Shown: positions 1-8,320 of the stretch, piece by piece
Position numbering within the stretch: the stretch's first letter is position 1
Layout: each line of letters starts with the position of its first letter
NCBI RefSeq assembly: GCF_027366395.1
Contig: NZ_CP114771.1
Coordinates: 3,782,001 to 3,846,000, forward strand
DNA: 64,000 nucleotides
From: Endozoicomonas sp. GU-1
GTDB taxonomy: Bacteria; Pseudomonadota; Gammaproteobacteria; Pseudomonadales; Endozoicomonadaceae
Reading direction: 5' to 3'
The notes under the pieces: generated by a model
What the model saw: the letters and a program-made list of their open reading frames with translations, nothing else
What the model was told of the DNA's origin: nothing
Databases searched by the model: none
Program-made: the position numbers and the translations under genes

Positions 1-185
1 TCGCTTCAATGTTTCTGTCTCGCAAGGGCTTGTCATAGTTATAGGAAGTCGTTTCTGAAACGAACACCGGCAACAAATGAAAAAACATCATAATCGCGAT
101 CGCTTAAAGGTTTATAGTCCGGGATTTCTTCCCATTGCCCAACATTATTTCTGAACTCAGCGTATGCATGTATGTCTGTACCCAT
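1..185 (-). pseudogene. 5' part of an unrecognised conserved gene, truncated by the window edge, probably frameshifted
   Basis: An ATG at 185 (minus strand) opens a 48-codon frame starting MGTDIHAYAEFR and containing RDYDVFSFVAGVR, then stops at 39. Past the stop another frame continues with protein-like sequence (YNYDKPLRDRNIEA) to the window edge, so one indel near positions 45-60 probably splits a longer gene. The start MGxDIHxYxE and the DRxYDxFxFxxGVR motif resemble, from memory, a small uncharacterised bacterial/phage family. I assign no function. The alternative is a genuine 48-residue protein. Confidence 0.4.
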
Positions 186-498
186 AACTATTCAACCTCT
201 GTGGTGATTTACCTCAGTTTTTCATAGTCAGCCGTCGTGTTAAGATGGTTGATACAATGACTTCTCCCCCATCATCTGGCTCATGGATTGGTATGGGAAT
301 ATACAGAGTGGCTAGGTGTAAGCTTTTACAGACACACCTGCGCATACTGATAATAATGTTTTCTGATAATTGGCCGTTGGCTGTTTTCCCGTCATTCAGA
401 CCTGCTGAACCAAAAAAAGTTTCAGACCATAGGCCTGATGAGCCAGATCATTATTTTTCGAGAACAAAACGCAAAAGCTCTCAAGTTTCTTTAAGACC
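186..498. other. intergenic region between divergent genes
   Basis: No convincing gene. A short open frame starting at 245 runs into trkH in another frame and has no family resemblance or ribosome-binding site. The stretch presumably holds the promoters of the left-edge gene and of trkH, but no clear -35/-10 pair stands out. Confidence 0.4.
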
Positions 499-1944
499 AT
501 GCATTACAAACCTGTACTATACGTCATTGGACTATTATTGATGACGCTGGCGGCACTGATGTGTATCCCGCTGGTTACTAATATTTTTTTTAATACGCCT
601 GCTCACTACCTGGCTTTCACACTGTCGCCACTGCTGACGTTTGTCGTGGGTGGTATCTTAAGCTGGTCGTGCAAAACAGAAGCCTTTGGATTCCGGTCCA
701 GGGAGGTTTTCCTGTTGACCAACTCAAGCTGGATATTGGTCTGTGTGTTTGGTGCGCTGCCTTTTATTTTTGAAACAGAAATCAGTTTTACCGATGCATT
801 CTTTGAAACCATGTCAGGCATTACCACCACGGGCTCTACGGTGCTGGTCGGTCTGGATGATATGAATCCGGGTATTTTGATGTGGCGCTCAGTCCTTCAA
901 TGGTTGGGGGGGATTGGCTTTATTGTCATGGCGGTTGCGGTTCTGCCTTTTCTTAAGGTGGGTGGTATGCGTCTGTTTCAGAGTGAGTCTTCCGACTGGT
1001 CGGAAAAAGTAATGCCCCGATCCGGTGTGATTGCCAAGCGGATCGTTCAGATATACCTGGGGTTGAGCGCATTGTGTGCCATGGCCTATTACATGGGAGG
1101 AATGACGGCTTTTGAAGCCATCAACCACGCAATGGCAACGCTCTCAACCGGTGGTTTCTCCACCTCCGATGCATCAATGGCACATTTTGACAACCCTGCC
1201 ATCCACTGGACTGGCATCATTTTTATGTTGGTGGGCAGTCTTCCCTTTGTTCTGTTGGTAAGATTTCTGTCGGGTAATGCCGAGCCGTTGTGGAAAGATT
1301 GTCAGGTTTGGGGCTTTCTTAAACTGATTGGGTTTCTCTGGGTCACCATGACAGCCTGGTTAGTGTTGAATTCTGACTACGGCATTTTTGCTGCACTGAC
1401 TCTGGTTGCCTTCAATACGACATCTGTCATAAGTACCACTGGCTTTGCCCTTACCGACTACTCAATGTGGGGAGGTTTTGCCGGAGCTTCATTTTTCTTC
1501 CTGAGTTTTATTGGCGGTTGTTCAGGCTCTACCACTGGTGGCGTTAAGATCTTTCGTTTCCAGTTGGGGCTGAGGCTACTTAATGTGCAGCTGAAGCTGT
1601 TGAGCCACCCCCGGGCCTGCTTCAGCATGAAATACAATGGTCAGCCACTGACCTCTGATATTATTCGCTCATTTGTCGGGTTCACTTTTTTCTTTCTGAT
1701 GCTGACAGGCATTATCACACTGCTACTCAGTTTGATGGGGCTGGACTTTATTACCAGCCTGACAGGAGCGGTCACAGCCATTGCCAACGTTGGGCCGGGG
1801 CTTGGAGACATTATTGGTCCTGCAGGAAACTTTGCACCACTGCCCGATATGGCCAAGTGGGTATTGGCAGCGGGCATGCTGATGGGACGATTGGAGGTCA
1901 TTACCGTTCTGGTGATGTTTACGTCGGCGTATTGGCGACGATAA
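499..1944 (+). CDS. trkH: Trk-type potassium uptake protein TrkH
   Basis: Inner-membrane subunit of a Trk/Ktr potassium transporter, which takes up K+ with a cytoplasmic NAD-binding partner (TrkA, not in this window). The 481 residues are almost entirely hydrophobic helices with re-entrant pore loops; SGITTTGST near residues 105-113, STGGFS near 217-222 and GGCSGSTTGG near 336-345 are the repeated filter segments of the family, and the length is normal for TrkH. The C-terminal MGRLEVITVLVMF is also typical. It is monocistronic as far as can be seen; the next gene lies about 150 bases on behind its own operator-like boxes. Confidence 0.93.
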   Translation: MHYKPVLYVIGLLLMTLAALMCIPLVTNIFFNTPAHYLAFTLSPLLTFVVGGILSWSCKTEAFGFRSREVFLLTNSSWILVCVFGALPFIFETEISFTDAFFETMSGITTTGSTVLVGLDDMNPGILMWRSVLQWLGGIGFIVMAVAVLPFLKVGGMRLFQSESSDWSEKVMPRSGVIAKRIVQIYLGLSALCAMAYYMGGMTAFEAINHAMATLSTGGFSTSDASMAHFDNPAIHWTGIIFMLVGSLPFVLLVRFLSGNAEPLWKDCQVWGFLKLIGFLWVTMTAWLVLNSDYGIFAALTLVAFNTTSVISTTGFALTDYSMWGGFAGASFFFLSFIGGCSGSTTGGVKIFRFQLGLRLLNVQLKLLSHPRACFSMKYNGQPLTSDIIRSFVGFTFFFLMLTGIITLLLSLMGLDFITSLTGAVTAIANVGPGLGDIIGPAGNFAPLPDMAKWVLAAGMLMGRLEVITVLVMFTSAYWRR

Positions 1945-2017
1945 GACGCTATCTTTTCGCAAGCGTGATAAAAAGTTTACATAGCAGGCAGTTGAAAAAA
2001 ATAATACGACCTTTATA

Positions 2018-2043
2018 TTACATGTAATATTTGTTACATGTAA
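2018..2043. promoter_or_regulatory. two tandem palindromic boxes upstream of the yjf operon
   Basis: The perfect palindrome TTACATGTAA occurs twice, at 2018-2027 and 2034-2043, with centres 16 bases apart. The first extends to a 16-base palindrome (2015-2030). Tandem short palindromes just ahead of an operon are typical of operators bound by dimeric regulators. The boxes lie inside the region where a TTG (2031) would give a longer first protein, which argues for the ATG at 2100 as the true start. Confidence 0.55.
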
Positions 2044-2044
2044 T

Positions 2045-2078
2045 GGGTTGCCTGATCACTGAACTGGTCAGGCAACCC
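2045..2078. repeat. 11-bp perfect stem-loop in the yjf operon leader
   Basis: GGGTTGCCTGA (2045-2055) pairs with TCAGGCAACCC (2068-2078) around a 12-base loop, immediately after the palindromic boxes and 21 bases before the first start codon. No T-run follows, so it is unlikely to be a simple terminator. A role as an mRNA leader structure or operator half is possible. Confidence 0.5.
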
Positions 2079-2099
2079 ACTGATACAGAGAGTTCATTC

Positions 2100-2726
2100 A
2101 TGGCCTTGCGGAAAAACGCTGCACATTATCAGCGACAGTTTCGCTCCAGGATGAGAGAGCAGGGGCTGGTAAAAAAAGAAATCTGGATTATGCCAGAAAA
2201 CGCCAGCCTGCTGCGGGACATTGAGCAGCAACTACGGCAAATCGATTCCTATCAACCACCAGGACCTACCATCATGACCCAGTCATCAAGTGTTTGGACG
2301 ATTCAAAGCTTATACGAAGCGTTGGCTAATGACCCACTGAGTACCAGTGGTAATGCGGTGTTGAATCTGGTGGATGGGACTGAGCCCTGTCTGGAAATCA
2401 GTATGGTTGAGTTTGGTGATCTGCCTATCTACCTGACGGTTTCCGGGGAGCAGATTATTGCCGATGCGGTGCTCTGGCCTTTTTCACTGGTCAAGGACCC
2501 GGTTGCGTTAAATGATGAGGTTTTGCGTACTCACAAATTATTTCCGCTGTCGACGATCAGTCTGGATCGCTTTCCGGATGGCAATGAGTACTACACCATT
2601 TTTGGTGCACTGAGTTCATCGTCTTCACTGCAGAATATCGTGCAGGAAATAGAAACACTGGCAGCCAATGCCATCAAGGCGACAGAAGCCTATGGGAATC
2701 ACCTGGCTTCTGAGTCAGTGGCTTAA
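2100..2726 (+). CDS. yjfI: YjfI-like protein, DUF2170 with N-terminal extension
   Basis: First gene of a yjfIJKLMC-type operon. Residues about 62-205 resemble DUF2170 (E. coli YjfI, 133 aa). The roughly 50-residue N-terminal extension contains VKKEIWIMPENASLLRDIEQ, whose strand-then-helix pattern looks like half a ribbon-helix-helix DNA-binding motif; that reading is inference. If right, this protein could be the operon's own regulator acting on the tandem palindromes just upstream. I chose ATG 2100 because upstream in-frame starts fall in the palindromic boxes and the conserved-looking HYQRQFRSRMREQGL follows directly. The yjfJ start is 30 bases downstream. Function unknown. Confidence 0.8.
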   Translation: MALRKNAAHYQRQFRSRMREQGLVKKEIWIMPENASLLRDIEQQLRQIDSYQPPGPTIMTQSSSVWTIQSLYEALANDPLSTSGNAVLNLVDGTEPCLEISMVEFGDLPIYLTVSGEQIIADAVLWPFSLVKDPVALNDEVLRTHKLFPLSTISLDRFPDGNEYYTIFGALSSSSSLQNIVQEIETLAANAIKATEAYGNHLASESVA

Positions 2727-2756
2727 TACCATCAAGCATTAAAACAGGTAAATACC

Positions 2757-3446
2757 ATGAGCATTTGGAGTAAAGTGATGACGGCCCTGAAAGGGGCGAC
2801 CAACGAAGTCGGTGAAGCGATTGCAGACAGCAATGCTTTGCGTATTCTGGATCAGGAAATTCGTGAGGCGAGTGATCAGCTGCAGCAGTCCAAGACTCAG
2901 TTGGCTGGCATCATGGCCAAGCAAAAACTCTCCTCACAAAAGTGTGCCGAGCTGAAGGAAAAAGTGGCTGAGTATGAAGGCTACGCCATAAAAGCCCTGG
3001 ATCAGGGCGATGAATCGCTGGCTACAGATGTTGCCAGTAAGATTGCCGAGTATGAGGCGCAGCTTCATTCAGAACTGGAAATGGAAAAGAGCTTTGCGGG
3101 CAGCATCGTCAGCCTGAAAAAGGCCATTACGGATGCAGAAGCCAACCTTCGTCGTCTTAAGCAGCAGGTTGATACGGTTAAAGCGACAGAGTCCGTACAA
3201 AAAGCACAGGCTGCCTGTGCCGCCAAACACAGCGGTGTTAACTCAAAAATGGCGACAGCGACCGATTCTCTGGAACGAATCAAACAACGGCAGGCTGAGA
3301 GGGCTGCCCAGATGGAAGCGGCCAGTGAACTTTCCGGTGATACTGCTGAGAATGATCTGCAGGCCAAACTCAAGGCGGCGGGTATCACCAAGGGGGATGC
3401 TGATGCCTCCAGCGTATTGGAACGTCTGAAGGCTCGTCAGGGTTAG
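2757..3446 (+). CDS. yjfJ: PspA/IM30 family protein (YjfJ-like)
   Basis: A 229-residue protein, nearly all coiled coil and rich in Gln, Lys, Glu and Ala, matching the phage-shock protein A/IM30 family in length and pattern (start MSIWSKVMTALKGATNEVGE, long helices through residue 150). Family members are peripheral inner-membrane proteins that oligomerise and protect stressed membranes. It lies second in the yjf-type operon, 30 bases after yjfI, as in E. coli. Its stop codon abuts the stop of the convergent LysE gene with no spacer, so the operon is interrupted here by an opposite-strand gene. Confidence 0.85.
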   Translation: MSIWSKVMTALKGATNEVGEAIADSNALRILDQEIREASDQLQQSKTQLAGIMAKQKLSSQKCAELKEKVAEYEGYAIKALDQGDESLATDVASKIAEYEAQLHSELEMEKSFAGSIVSLKKAITDAEANLRRLKQQVDTVKATESVQKAQAACAAKHSGVNSKMATATDSLERIKQRQAERAAQMEAASELSGDTAENDLQAKLKAAGITKGDADASSVLERLKARQG

Positions 3447-4079
3447 TCATGATGGGGGCGAGGTAAATGCTGTCCCGATGCCGAGAAGAATGAACGCTGA
3501 GCCTGTCATCCATTTGCCCCACTGCATGCGTTGCTTGCAGTGGAGTATTTGTTTGCCAACACTGCCAGCAAACAGCCCAACAGCTGCATCAATCGGAAAG
3601 GCTACCAGCACAAACGTCAGGCCGAGCATTAAGATATCAATGTGAGCCGAGGGGCTCGACGGATCAATGAATTGCGGAAAGAAAGCCAGAAAAAAAAGAA
3701 TGACTTTCGGATTCAGCACATCTGTAATCACACCCTGATAAAAAATCTTTTTCAGGGCGGCGTTGGAAATACACTGTTCATTGCTATTCTCACCTTTCGA
3801 AAAAAAGAGCGTTCGGATTCCCAGGTAACAGAGATAAGCCGCCCCGGCATATTTAATCAGCGAAAAGCCCATGGTGGACGAGGCTATCAGGGCAGACAGC
3901 CCGAGAGATGCAATGATAGTATGGATAAGTACACCGGTATGAACACCCAGTGCAGAAATGAATCCGGCCATGGCTCCCTGGGAAAGCCCGCGGGTGGTGA
4001 TATACAGTAAATCCGGCCCCGGAGCCAGGGCAAGGATCAGGGTCGCTATCAGAAATAGCGCCAGTGATGACTCAGACAT
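3447..4079 (-). CDS. LysE/RhtB family amino-acid exporter
   Basis: A 210-residue inner-membrane protein with about six hydrophobic helices and the family's N-terminal signature ALAPGPDLLYITTRGLSQG, plus the central NPKVILFFLAFFPQF segment. Relatives export amino acids or homoserine lactones; the substrate here cannot be told. It lies on the opposite strand between yjfJ and yjfK, genes that are contiguous in the usual yjf operon. Its stop directly touches the yjfJ stop, and its start faces away from yjfK with about 95 bases between. Confidence 0.88.
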   Translation of the reverse strand: MSESSLALFLIATLILALAPGPDLLYITTRGLSQGAMAGFISALGVHTGVLIHTIIASLGLSALIASSTMGFSLIKYAGAAYLCYLGIRTLFFSKGENSNEQCISNAALKKIFYQGVITDVLNPKVILFFLAFFPQFIDPSSPSAHIDILMLGLTFVLVAFPIDAAVGLFAGSVGKQILHCKQRMQWGKWMTGSAFILLGIGTAFTSPPS

Positions 4080-4173
4080 AACGCGTTCTCTTTCTATTCG
4101 TAGCCATCTGTCAGGGGTTTAAGAGTATAGTCCCGATTTCTCTATCAAGCGTTTCAAAGGGTGGTTTGTTTTT

Positions 4174-4832
4174 ATGATCTTTGACTGGTTTAAACGTAAG
4201 AAGAAGACGAAAGCAAGAGTGTTTCTTTACCATCGCCGCTTAATTTGCGGTTGGGCAGTGCGGTTGAATTGGATTTGTTACCTTTCCAGATGATCCGTGA
4301 ACAGTTGGGATTCACCTTGCCAGAAGGGATTCAGACGATTGAGGCAGCAGGCTTCATTGATTTAGGGGCCGGTGCCTCGCTGTGCCGCTTTTATACGTCG
4401 GATGATGGCTTTATTCAGATATCAACCAGTGGCGGTTATGAAACGCAGAACATTGATGACATAAAATTCTTTGTCTTTGCACAAACCCATAACATTGCCA
4501 GTGAGAGCGGTGCGAGCCTTTGGGTCAGTGACTCTGGTTTGATTGGTGATAAGCGCTTTGAGCTGAATGAAACAGATTACCGCCGGGTCTGGGATGAGGC
4601 GGTTCCCGGTCGGATTGAACCGGTCAATTTCACGGAAACGGTTCACAGTCGTGATGAGTCGGTAACGGCTTATGATGTAGACCATCTGGCCATGCTCTAT
4701 CAGCGACAAATCAGTGGCAGTGAGCGTTATGAATATCTCCTGGCGTCCCTTGAGTTCAGCGGTGAGGATGAAGCTACAGCTGTCGTAAGTTTAGGGTTTG
4801 ATCTTGATCTTTCAGCCATGACGATCACTTGA
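4174..4832 (+). CDS. yjfK: YjfK-like DUF2491 protein, frameshifted near its start
   Basis: The body (from about 4203) encodes LPSPLNLRLGSAVELDLLPF and on to FDLDLSAMTIT, resembling DUF2491 (E. coli YjfK). The plausible N-terminus MIFDWFKRKKK lies in another frame from ATG 4174. The two join if one base is missing in the AAGAAGAAGACGAAAG tract (about 4198-4216). The body frame is closed by a TAA at 4197 and has only a TTG (4245) as a possible start, which would cut off the LPSPLN motif. So this is a single-base deletion, real or a read error. It lies about 80 bases before yjfL. Confidence 0.7.
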
Positions 4833-4912
4833 CCATTACGGCATGAATGAATTTCCGGTCTGGCAAGGGTATCCTTGTCAGTCAGTTCCAATAATGTTCA
4901 GGATGTAACAAT

Positions 4913-5323
4913 ATGATCGCCATTACCGACTATTTGGCCGGAGTTCCTCTTTTTCTTGCCTATTTTGCCGTTGCGCTGGTATTAACGGGGATTTATGTCC
5001 TGGTTTACACTTGGTGTACTCCCCATGAAGAGATGAAATTGATCAGGGCGGATGTGCCGGCTGCTGCCATTGCTTTTGCTGGCAGTTTAATCGGCTTTGT
5101 TCTGCCCCTGGCCAGTGTCATTGAAAACTCGATTGACCTGGTGGATATGGCGCTCTGGGGCGGTGTTGCCCTGATTGTTCAGTTGGCTACATTTTTTGGA
5201 CTAAGACTGTTTATTCCGCAAATCTCAGAGCATATTGCAGACAATAAGCTGGCTTCTGGTATCTGGCTGGGGGGAGTATCAATCGCAGCCGGTTTATTGA
5301 ACGCTGCCTGTTTGACCTATTAG
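4913..5323 (+). CDS. yjfL: DUF350 membrane protein (YjfL-like)
   Basis: A 136-residue, four-helix membrane protein; E. coli YjfL is 132 residues. The helix pairs are repeated (LFLAYFAVALVLTGIYVLVY and SIAAGLLNAACLTY at the ends), as usual for DUF350, whose members are inner-membrane proteins of unknown activity. It is the fourth gene of the yjf-type operon, with 19 bases to yjfM. Confidence 0.85.
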   Translation: MIAITDYLAGVPLFLAYFAVALVLTGIYVLVYTWCTPHEEMKLIRADVPAAAIAFAGSLIGFVLPLASVIENSIDLVDMALWGGVALIVQLATFFGLRLFIPQISEHIADNKLASGIWLGGVSIAAGLLNAACLTY

Positions 5324-5342
5324 TACCGGAGTTAAGGGAATA

Positions 5343-5879
5343 ATGAAGCGTTCAAAGAAGTTGCAGCTTGCCATTATGGGAACCGCTCCGTTTGTGCTCA
5401 GTGGCTGCACAGACTCCGCCAGAGAAGCGCTGGTTTATAAAGACGTAGCCAGTTGCATCAGTGATGGCGTGATATCCGATTCGGTTTGCCGGTATGAATA
5501 CAACAAGGCCTGGCAGAACCATCTAATGATGGCACCCAAATATAATGCCGTCTCAGACTGCCAGCAGGACTTCGGCACGACATGTCAGCAACTGGCTTCC
5601 GGAGAGTATATTCCAACCATGGAAGGCTTTATGCTTGCCGCAGAGCCTGGCTCAAGCAGAAGCTCTTTTACGGTTATTCCTCTCTATCTTGGCAGTGGCG
5701 GTTTTTTCCGGACGGGGAACTACGATAGGGTTGGCAGCAGTTATCAGCAGGGAAAGGTCATCGTTGATAAAAAAGCAACGGCCAAGCCTTCTTTGACCAA
5801 GCCTTCAATAAAAAGTACTACCATGAAGCGTGGTGGTTTTGGCAGCCGTTCTGCCGCACGAGGAAGCTGGGGGGGATAA
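5343..5879 (+). CDS. yjfM: DUF1190 lipoprotein (YjfM-like)
   Basis: A 178-residue protein with a basic N-terminus, a short hydrophobic stretch and the lipobox LSGC near residues 19-22, so probably lipid-anchored. The mature part has the cysteine-containing ASCISDGVISDSVCRYEYNKAW segment of DUF1190 and ends in a Gly/Ser/Arg-rich tail (RGGFGSRSAARGSWGG). The stop overlaps the next start (TAATG at 5877-5881), which implies translational coupling to the ATP-grasp gene. Function unknown; the envelope location fits the PspA-type partner. Confidence 0.85.
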   Translation: MKRSKKLQLAIMGTAPFVLSGCTDSAREALVYKDVASCISDGVISDSVCRYEYNKAWQNHLMMAPKYNAVSDCQQDFGTTCQQLASGEYIPTMEGFMLAAEPGSSRSSFTVIPLYLGSGGFFRTGNYDRVGSSYQQGKVIVDKKATAKPSLTKPSIKSTTMKRGGFGSRSAARGSWGG

Positions 5880-7051
5880 TGCTGCGTATTACCTCTGCGC
5901 CAAGAAAAGATTGGACCAGACTGGCGGAGTCCCTTGGGTTTAAGTTCCACACTATTGGTGGGGAAGCCTATTGGGATGAGACTGCTTATTATCAGTTCAC
6001 CATGAATCAGGTCGAGCAGGATATAGAAGATCCTACCGCAGAGATCCATCAGATGTGTCTGCATCTGGTGGATCAAGCTGTGAATTCAGAACAGCTGATG
6101 GAGCGTCTGCGAATTCCCCGGTTTTTCTGGGACTATGTGCGTGATTCCTGGTTGAGAAGGGATTCCCATCTGTATGGACGAATGGATTTCTCATACGATG
6201 GTCAATCACCTGCCAAGTTCTATGAATATAATGCAGACACGCCCACATCATTATATGAATCCGCTTTTTTTCAGTGGCTCTGGCTGGAGCAGATGGTGGA
6301 AGAGAAGAAGCTTCCGCCAGACATCGATCAGTTCAATATCATTCAGGAAATGCTGATTGAAGCACTGGTGCTACTGAAAAAGCAGAAGATGGCCGGTGAG
6401 CCACTTTACTTCTCTTGCAGCCAGGACTCCGAAGAAGACTATGGAACCGTTGAATACTTCCGTGACTGTGCTGTTCAGGCAGGGCTTGGCACACAGTTTA
6501 TTTACACTGAGGACATCGGTATCAGTCCGGAGGGCCAGTTTACCGACCTGGAAGATAGAACCATTCCCGGAATGTTTAAACTCTACCCTTGGGAGTTTAT
6601 GTTTGAAGAAGCGTTTGGGAGTTACCTTCCGGGCAGCGATACATTATTTTTCGAGCCTCCGTGGAAGGCCATTCTGTCAAATAAAGCCATCCTTCCCCTT
6701 CTGTGGCAGGAATTTAAAGGACACCCTAATCTTTTACCCTGCTATTTCGAGGATGAAAAACCGGGAGATGACCTGGGAAGTCACTACGTTAAGAAACCGG
6801 TTTTTTCCAGAGAAGGTGCAAACATCGCAGTGATGGACAATGGTAAGACGACGGTGACCGTTGATGGGCCCTATGTCGATAGTGGCTATGTTCTACAGAA
6901 ATATCAGCCTCTGCCGGTATTTGCCGGAAATCATACTCTGATCGGCAGCTGGGTTATTGCTGATCGTCCTGCAGGTATCGGTATAAGGGAAGATAACTCG
7001 GTGATAACCCGGGACAGCTCAAGGTTTGTGCCGCATGTAATCAGGGAGTAG
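5879..7051 (+). CDS. yjfC: glutathionylspermidine synthase family protein (YjfC-like)
   Basis: A 390-residue ATP-grasp protein; E. coli YjfC is 387. Recognisable family segments are DFSYDGQSPAKFYEYNADTPTSLYE (about 100-125), PWEFMFEEAFG (about 235) and the C-terminal KKPVFSREGANI (about 308-319), which in glutathionylspermidine synthases line the ATP/Mg and peptide sites. The family ligates an amine to a glutathione-like carboxylate; the real substrate of YjfC-type proteins is not established. Last gene of the operon, coupled to yjfM by a one-base overlap. Confidence 0.88.
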   Translation: MLRITSAPRKDWTRLAESLGFKFHTIGGEAYWDETAYYQFTMNQVEQDIEDPTAEIHQMCLHLVDQAVNSEQLMERLRIPRFFWDYVRDSWLRRDSHLYGRMDFSYDGQSPAKFYEYNADTPTSLYESAFFQWLWLEQMVEEKKLPPDIDQFNIIQEMLIEALVLLKKQKMAGEPLYFSCSQDSEEDYGTVEYFRDCAVQAGLGTQFIYTEDIGISPEGQFTDLEDRTIPGMFKLYPWEFMFEEAFGSYLPGSDTLFFEPPWKAILSNKAILPLLWQEFKGHPNLLPCYFEDEKPGDDLGSHYVKKPVFSREGANIAVMDNGKTTVTVDGPYVDSGYVLQKYQPLPVFAGNHTLIGSWVIADRPAGIGIREDNSVITRDSSRFVPHVIRE

Positions 7052-7053
7052 TT

Positions 7054-7088
7054 AAAAAAAGACCCTGACTTGATAACGGAGCAGGGCC
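7054..7088 (-). terminator. rho-independent terminator of the outer-membrane barrel gene
   Basis: Read on the minus strand, GGCCCTG and CAGGGTC form a 7-bp stem (one G-U pair) with a 14-base loop, followed by seven T. It sits just after the barrel gene's stop at 7102. On the plus strand it could also end the yjf transcript, but the T-run favours the minus direction. Confidence 0.7.
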
Positions 7089-7101
7089 TTTGGTGAGTCA
7101 T

Positions 7102-7752
7102 TTAAAAGTGGATGGATGCGGCAACGTAAGCTTGGCAAGAGTCGTTTACTTTCAGTTTGGTATCCTCAAGCCCCTGAAAATGGTTAGAAATGCCGTTAGT
7201 CAGGTATTTTACACCAGCTTCCAGATCGATATTGTCAATCTGATAAATTACCCCTGCCTGGGCACCGTAGGCAAAGCCCCATTTCTTTTTAAAACTGTCT
7301 TCAACTGACGTGCCGCCTGAAGTAAAAGACCCACTGGCTTTTGTTTCTGTGGCACCAAGGGTTAAACCAATAAACGGCTGAACATCCCATTCAGGCATAA
7401 ACAGATAATCGGCAGAAACCAGAAGGTTAAGCTGCTTAATGTCGTGAACTTTAAAATCGACACCGTTAGAGCCCCATTGAGCGTCTTTCGGCTTAAGATA
7501 ACCAGCAGTGAAATAGACTCTGGCCTCGTCATCCATAAAGCCGCCAAGGCGAAGCCCGAAAAAGCCAGTATTGTCACTGTCATCAACCGATGAGCCGGTA
7601 CCGTCAAGCTTTACTTTGGTCTTGGCATAGCCACCTTCAAGGCCAACAAAAATATCATTATCCGTCCAGCCATCATCCCACCCGGTAGCCAGGGCAAATG
7701 AAGAAACCGCAGAAACCGCAAGCGCGGTTAATAGTGACGTTATCTTTTTCAT
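7102..7752 (-). CDS. small outer-membrane beta-barrel protein
   Basis: A 216-residue protein with a Sec signal peptide (MKKITSLLTALAVSAVSSFALA, cleavage near residue 22). The mature part has alternating hydrophobic/polar strands with Gly and aromatic residues and ends VAASIHF, the terminal-Phe strand recognised by the BAM complex. It fits an eight-stranded OmpA-like/OmpW-like barrel without a periplasmic domain. No specific ligand can be inferred. Transcribed alone, convergent with the yjf operon and followed by a terminator. Confidence 0.85.
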   Translation of the reverse strand: MKKITSLLTALAVSAVSSFALATGWDDGWTDNDIFVGLEGGYAKTKVKLDGTGSSVDDSDNTGFFGLRLGGFMDDEARVYFTAGYLKPKDAQWGSNGVDFKVHDIKQLNLLVSADYLFMPEWDVQPFIGLTLGATETKASGSFTSGGTSVEDSFKKKWGFAYGAQAGVIYQIDNIDLEAGVKYLTNGISNHFQGLEDTKLKVNDSCQAYVAASIHF

Positions 7753-8261
7753 GGTTATTCCATATCAAATGTGTGTATAAGAAATTACGAGCCTTATCTA
7801 TGTGCAATAGCTCAGACTCGAAATAAGGAATCGTTGCTAAAATAGCTTAATTTCTGAGTAAATAAGATAGGACACCTTAAAGTTTGAACTCATAGTAACT
7901 ATTAAAAACAGCGTTTCGTTATTAATCAATGAGTTTATATAGAACACAAATTTGGTTTCTGCCATTTTCATTTAGTGTACTAAGGTACAATTTTTATTAA
8001 GGGTGGTTGGTTCTAAAGCATAAACACGGTGAGTGTAAATTAAAAAGCTGGTGAAATTTCTTTTTTGAATTTGATTGCTAAGATAGAAGTTTTGAATATA
8101 TTTTGGAATATTGAAAATATCGCTAAAACATTTATGCAATTTTATTTTTGTTCAAGATGTGGAAATTAATATTTGTTTTTAATGCTTTTTAGAATTTTCA
8201 GATTAATATCGATAGCGGTTGTTCTGGTTTGATGTATTATGCGTTTTTGTTTTGACAATAA
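7753..8261. other. AT-rich non-coding stretch
   Basis: About 500 AT-rich bases without a supportable frame on either strand. It must contain the promoter of the minus-strand barrel gene (5' end at 7752). Many A/T runs and TATTTT-like tracts are present; no unambiguous promoter or palindrome can be singled out. A small RNA could hide here but no candidate can be shown. Confidence 0.4.
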
Positions 8262-8285
8262 TAAAAAAGCCACTTAAAAGTGGCT
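8262..8285 (-). terminator. strong rho-independent terminator
   Basis: On the minus strand AGCCACTT and AAGTGGCT (8-bp perfect stem, two-base loop) are followed by a run of T and TATTATT. It lies 35 bases after the stop of the small gene at 8321-8473, the only frame it could serve. Confidence 0.8.
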
Positions 8286-8320
8286 GATATTAACAACTTT
8301 ACCAAGATACTAATTGAGGA

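Noticed and set aside
245-541. 98-codon plus-strand frame before trkH
   Set aside because: No ribosome-binding site, overlaps the trkH start in another frame, and no recognisable protein features.
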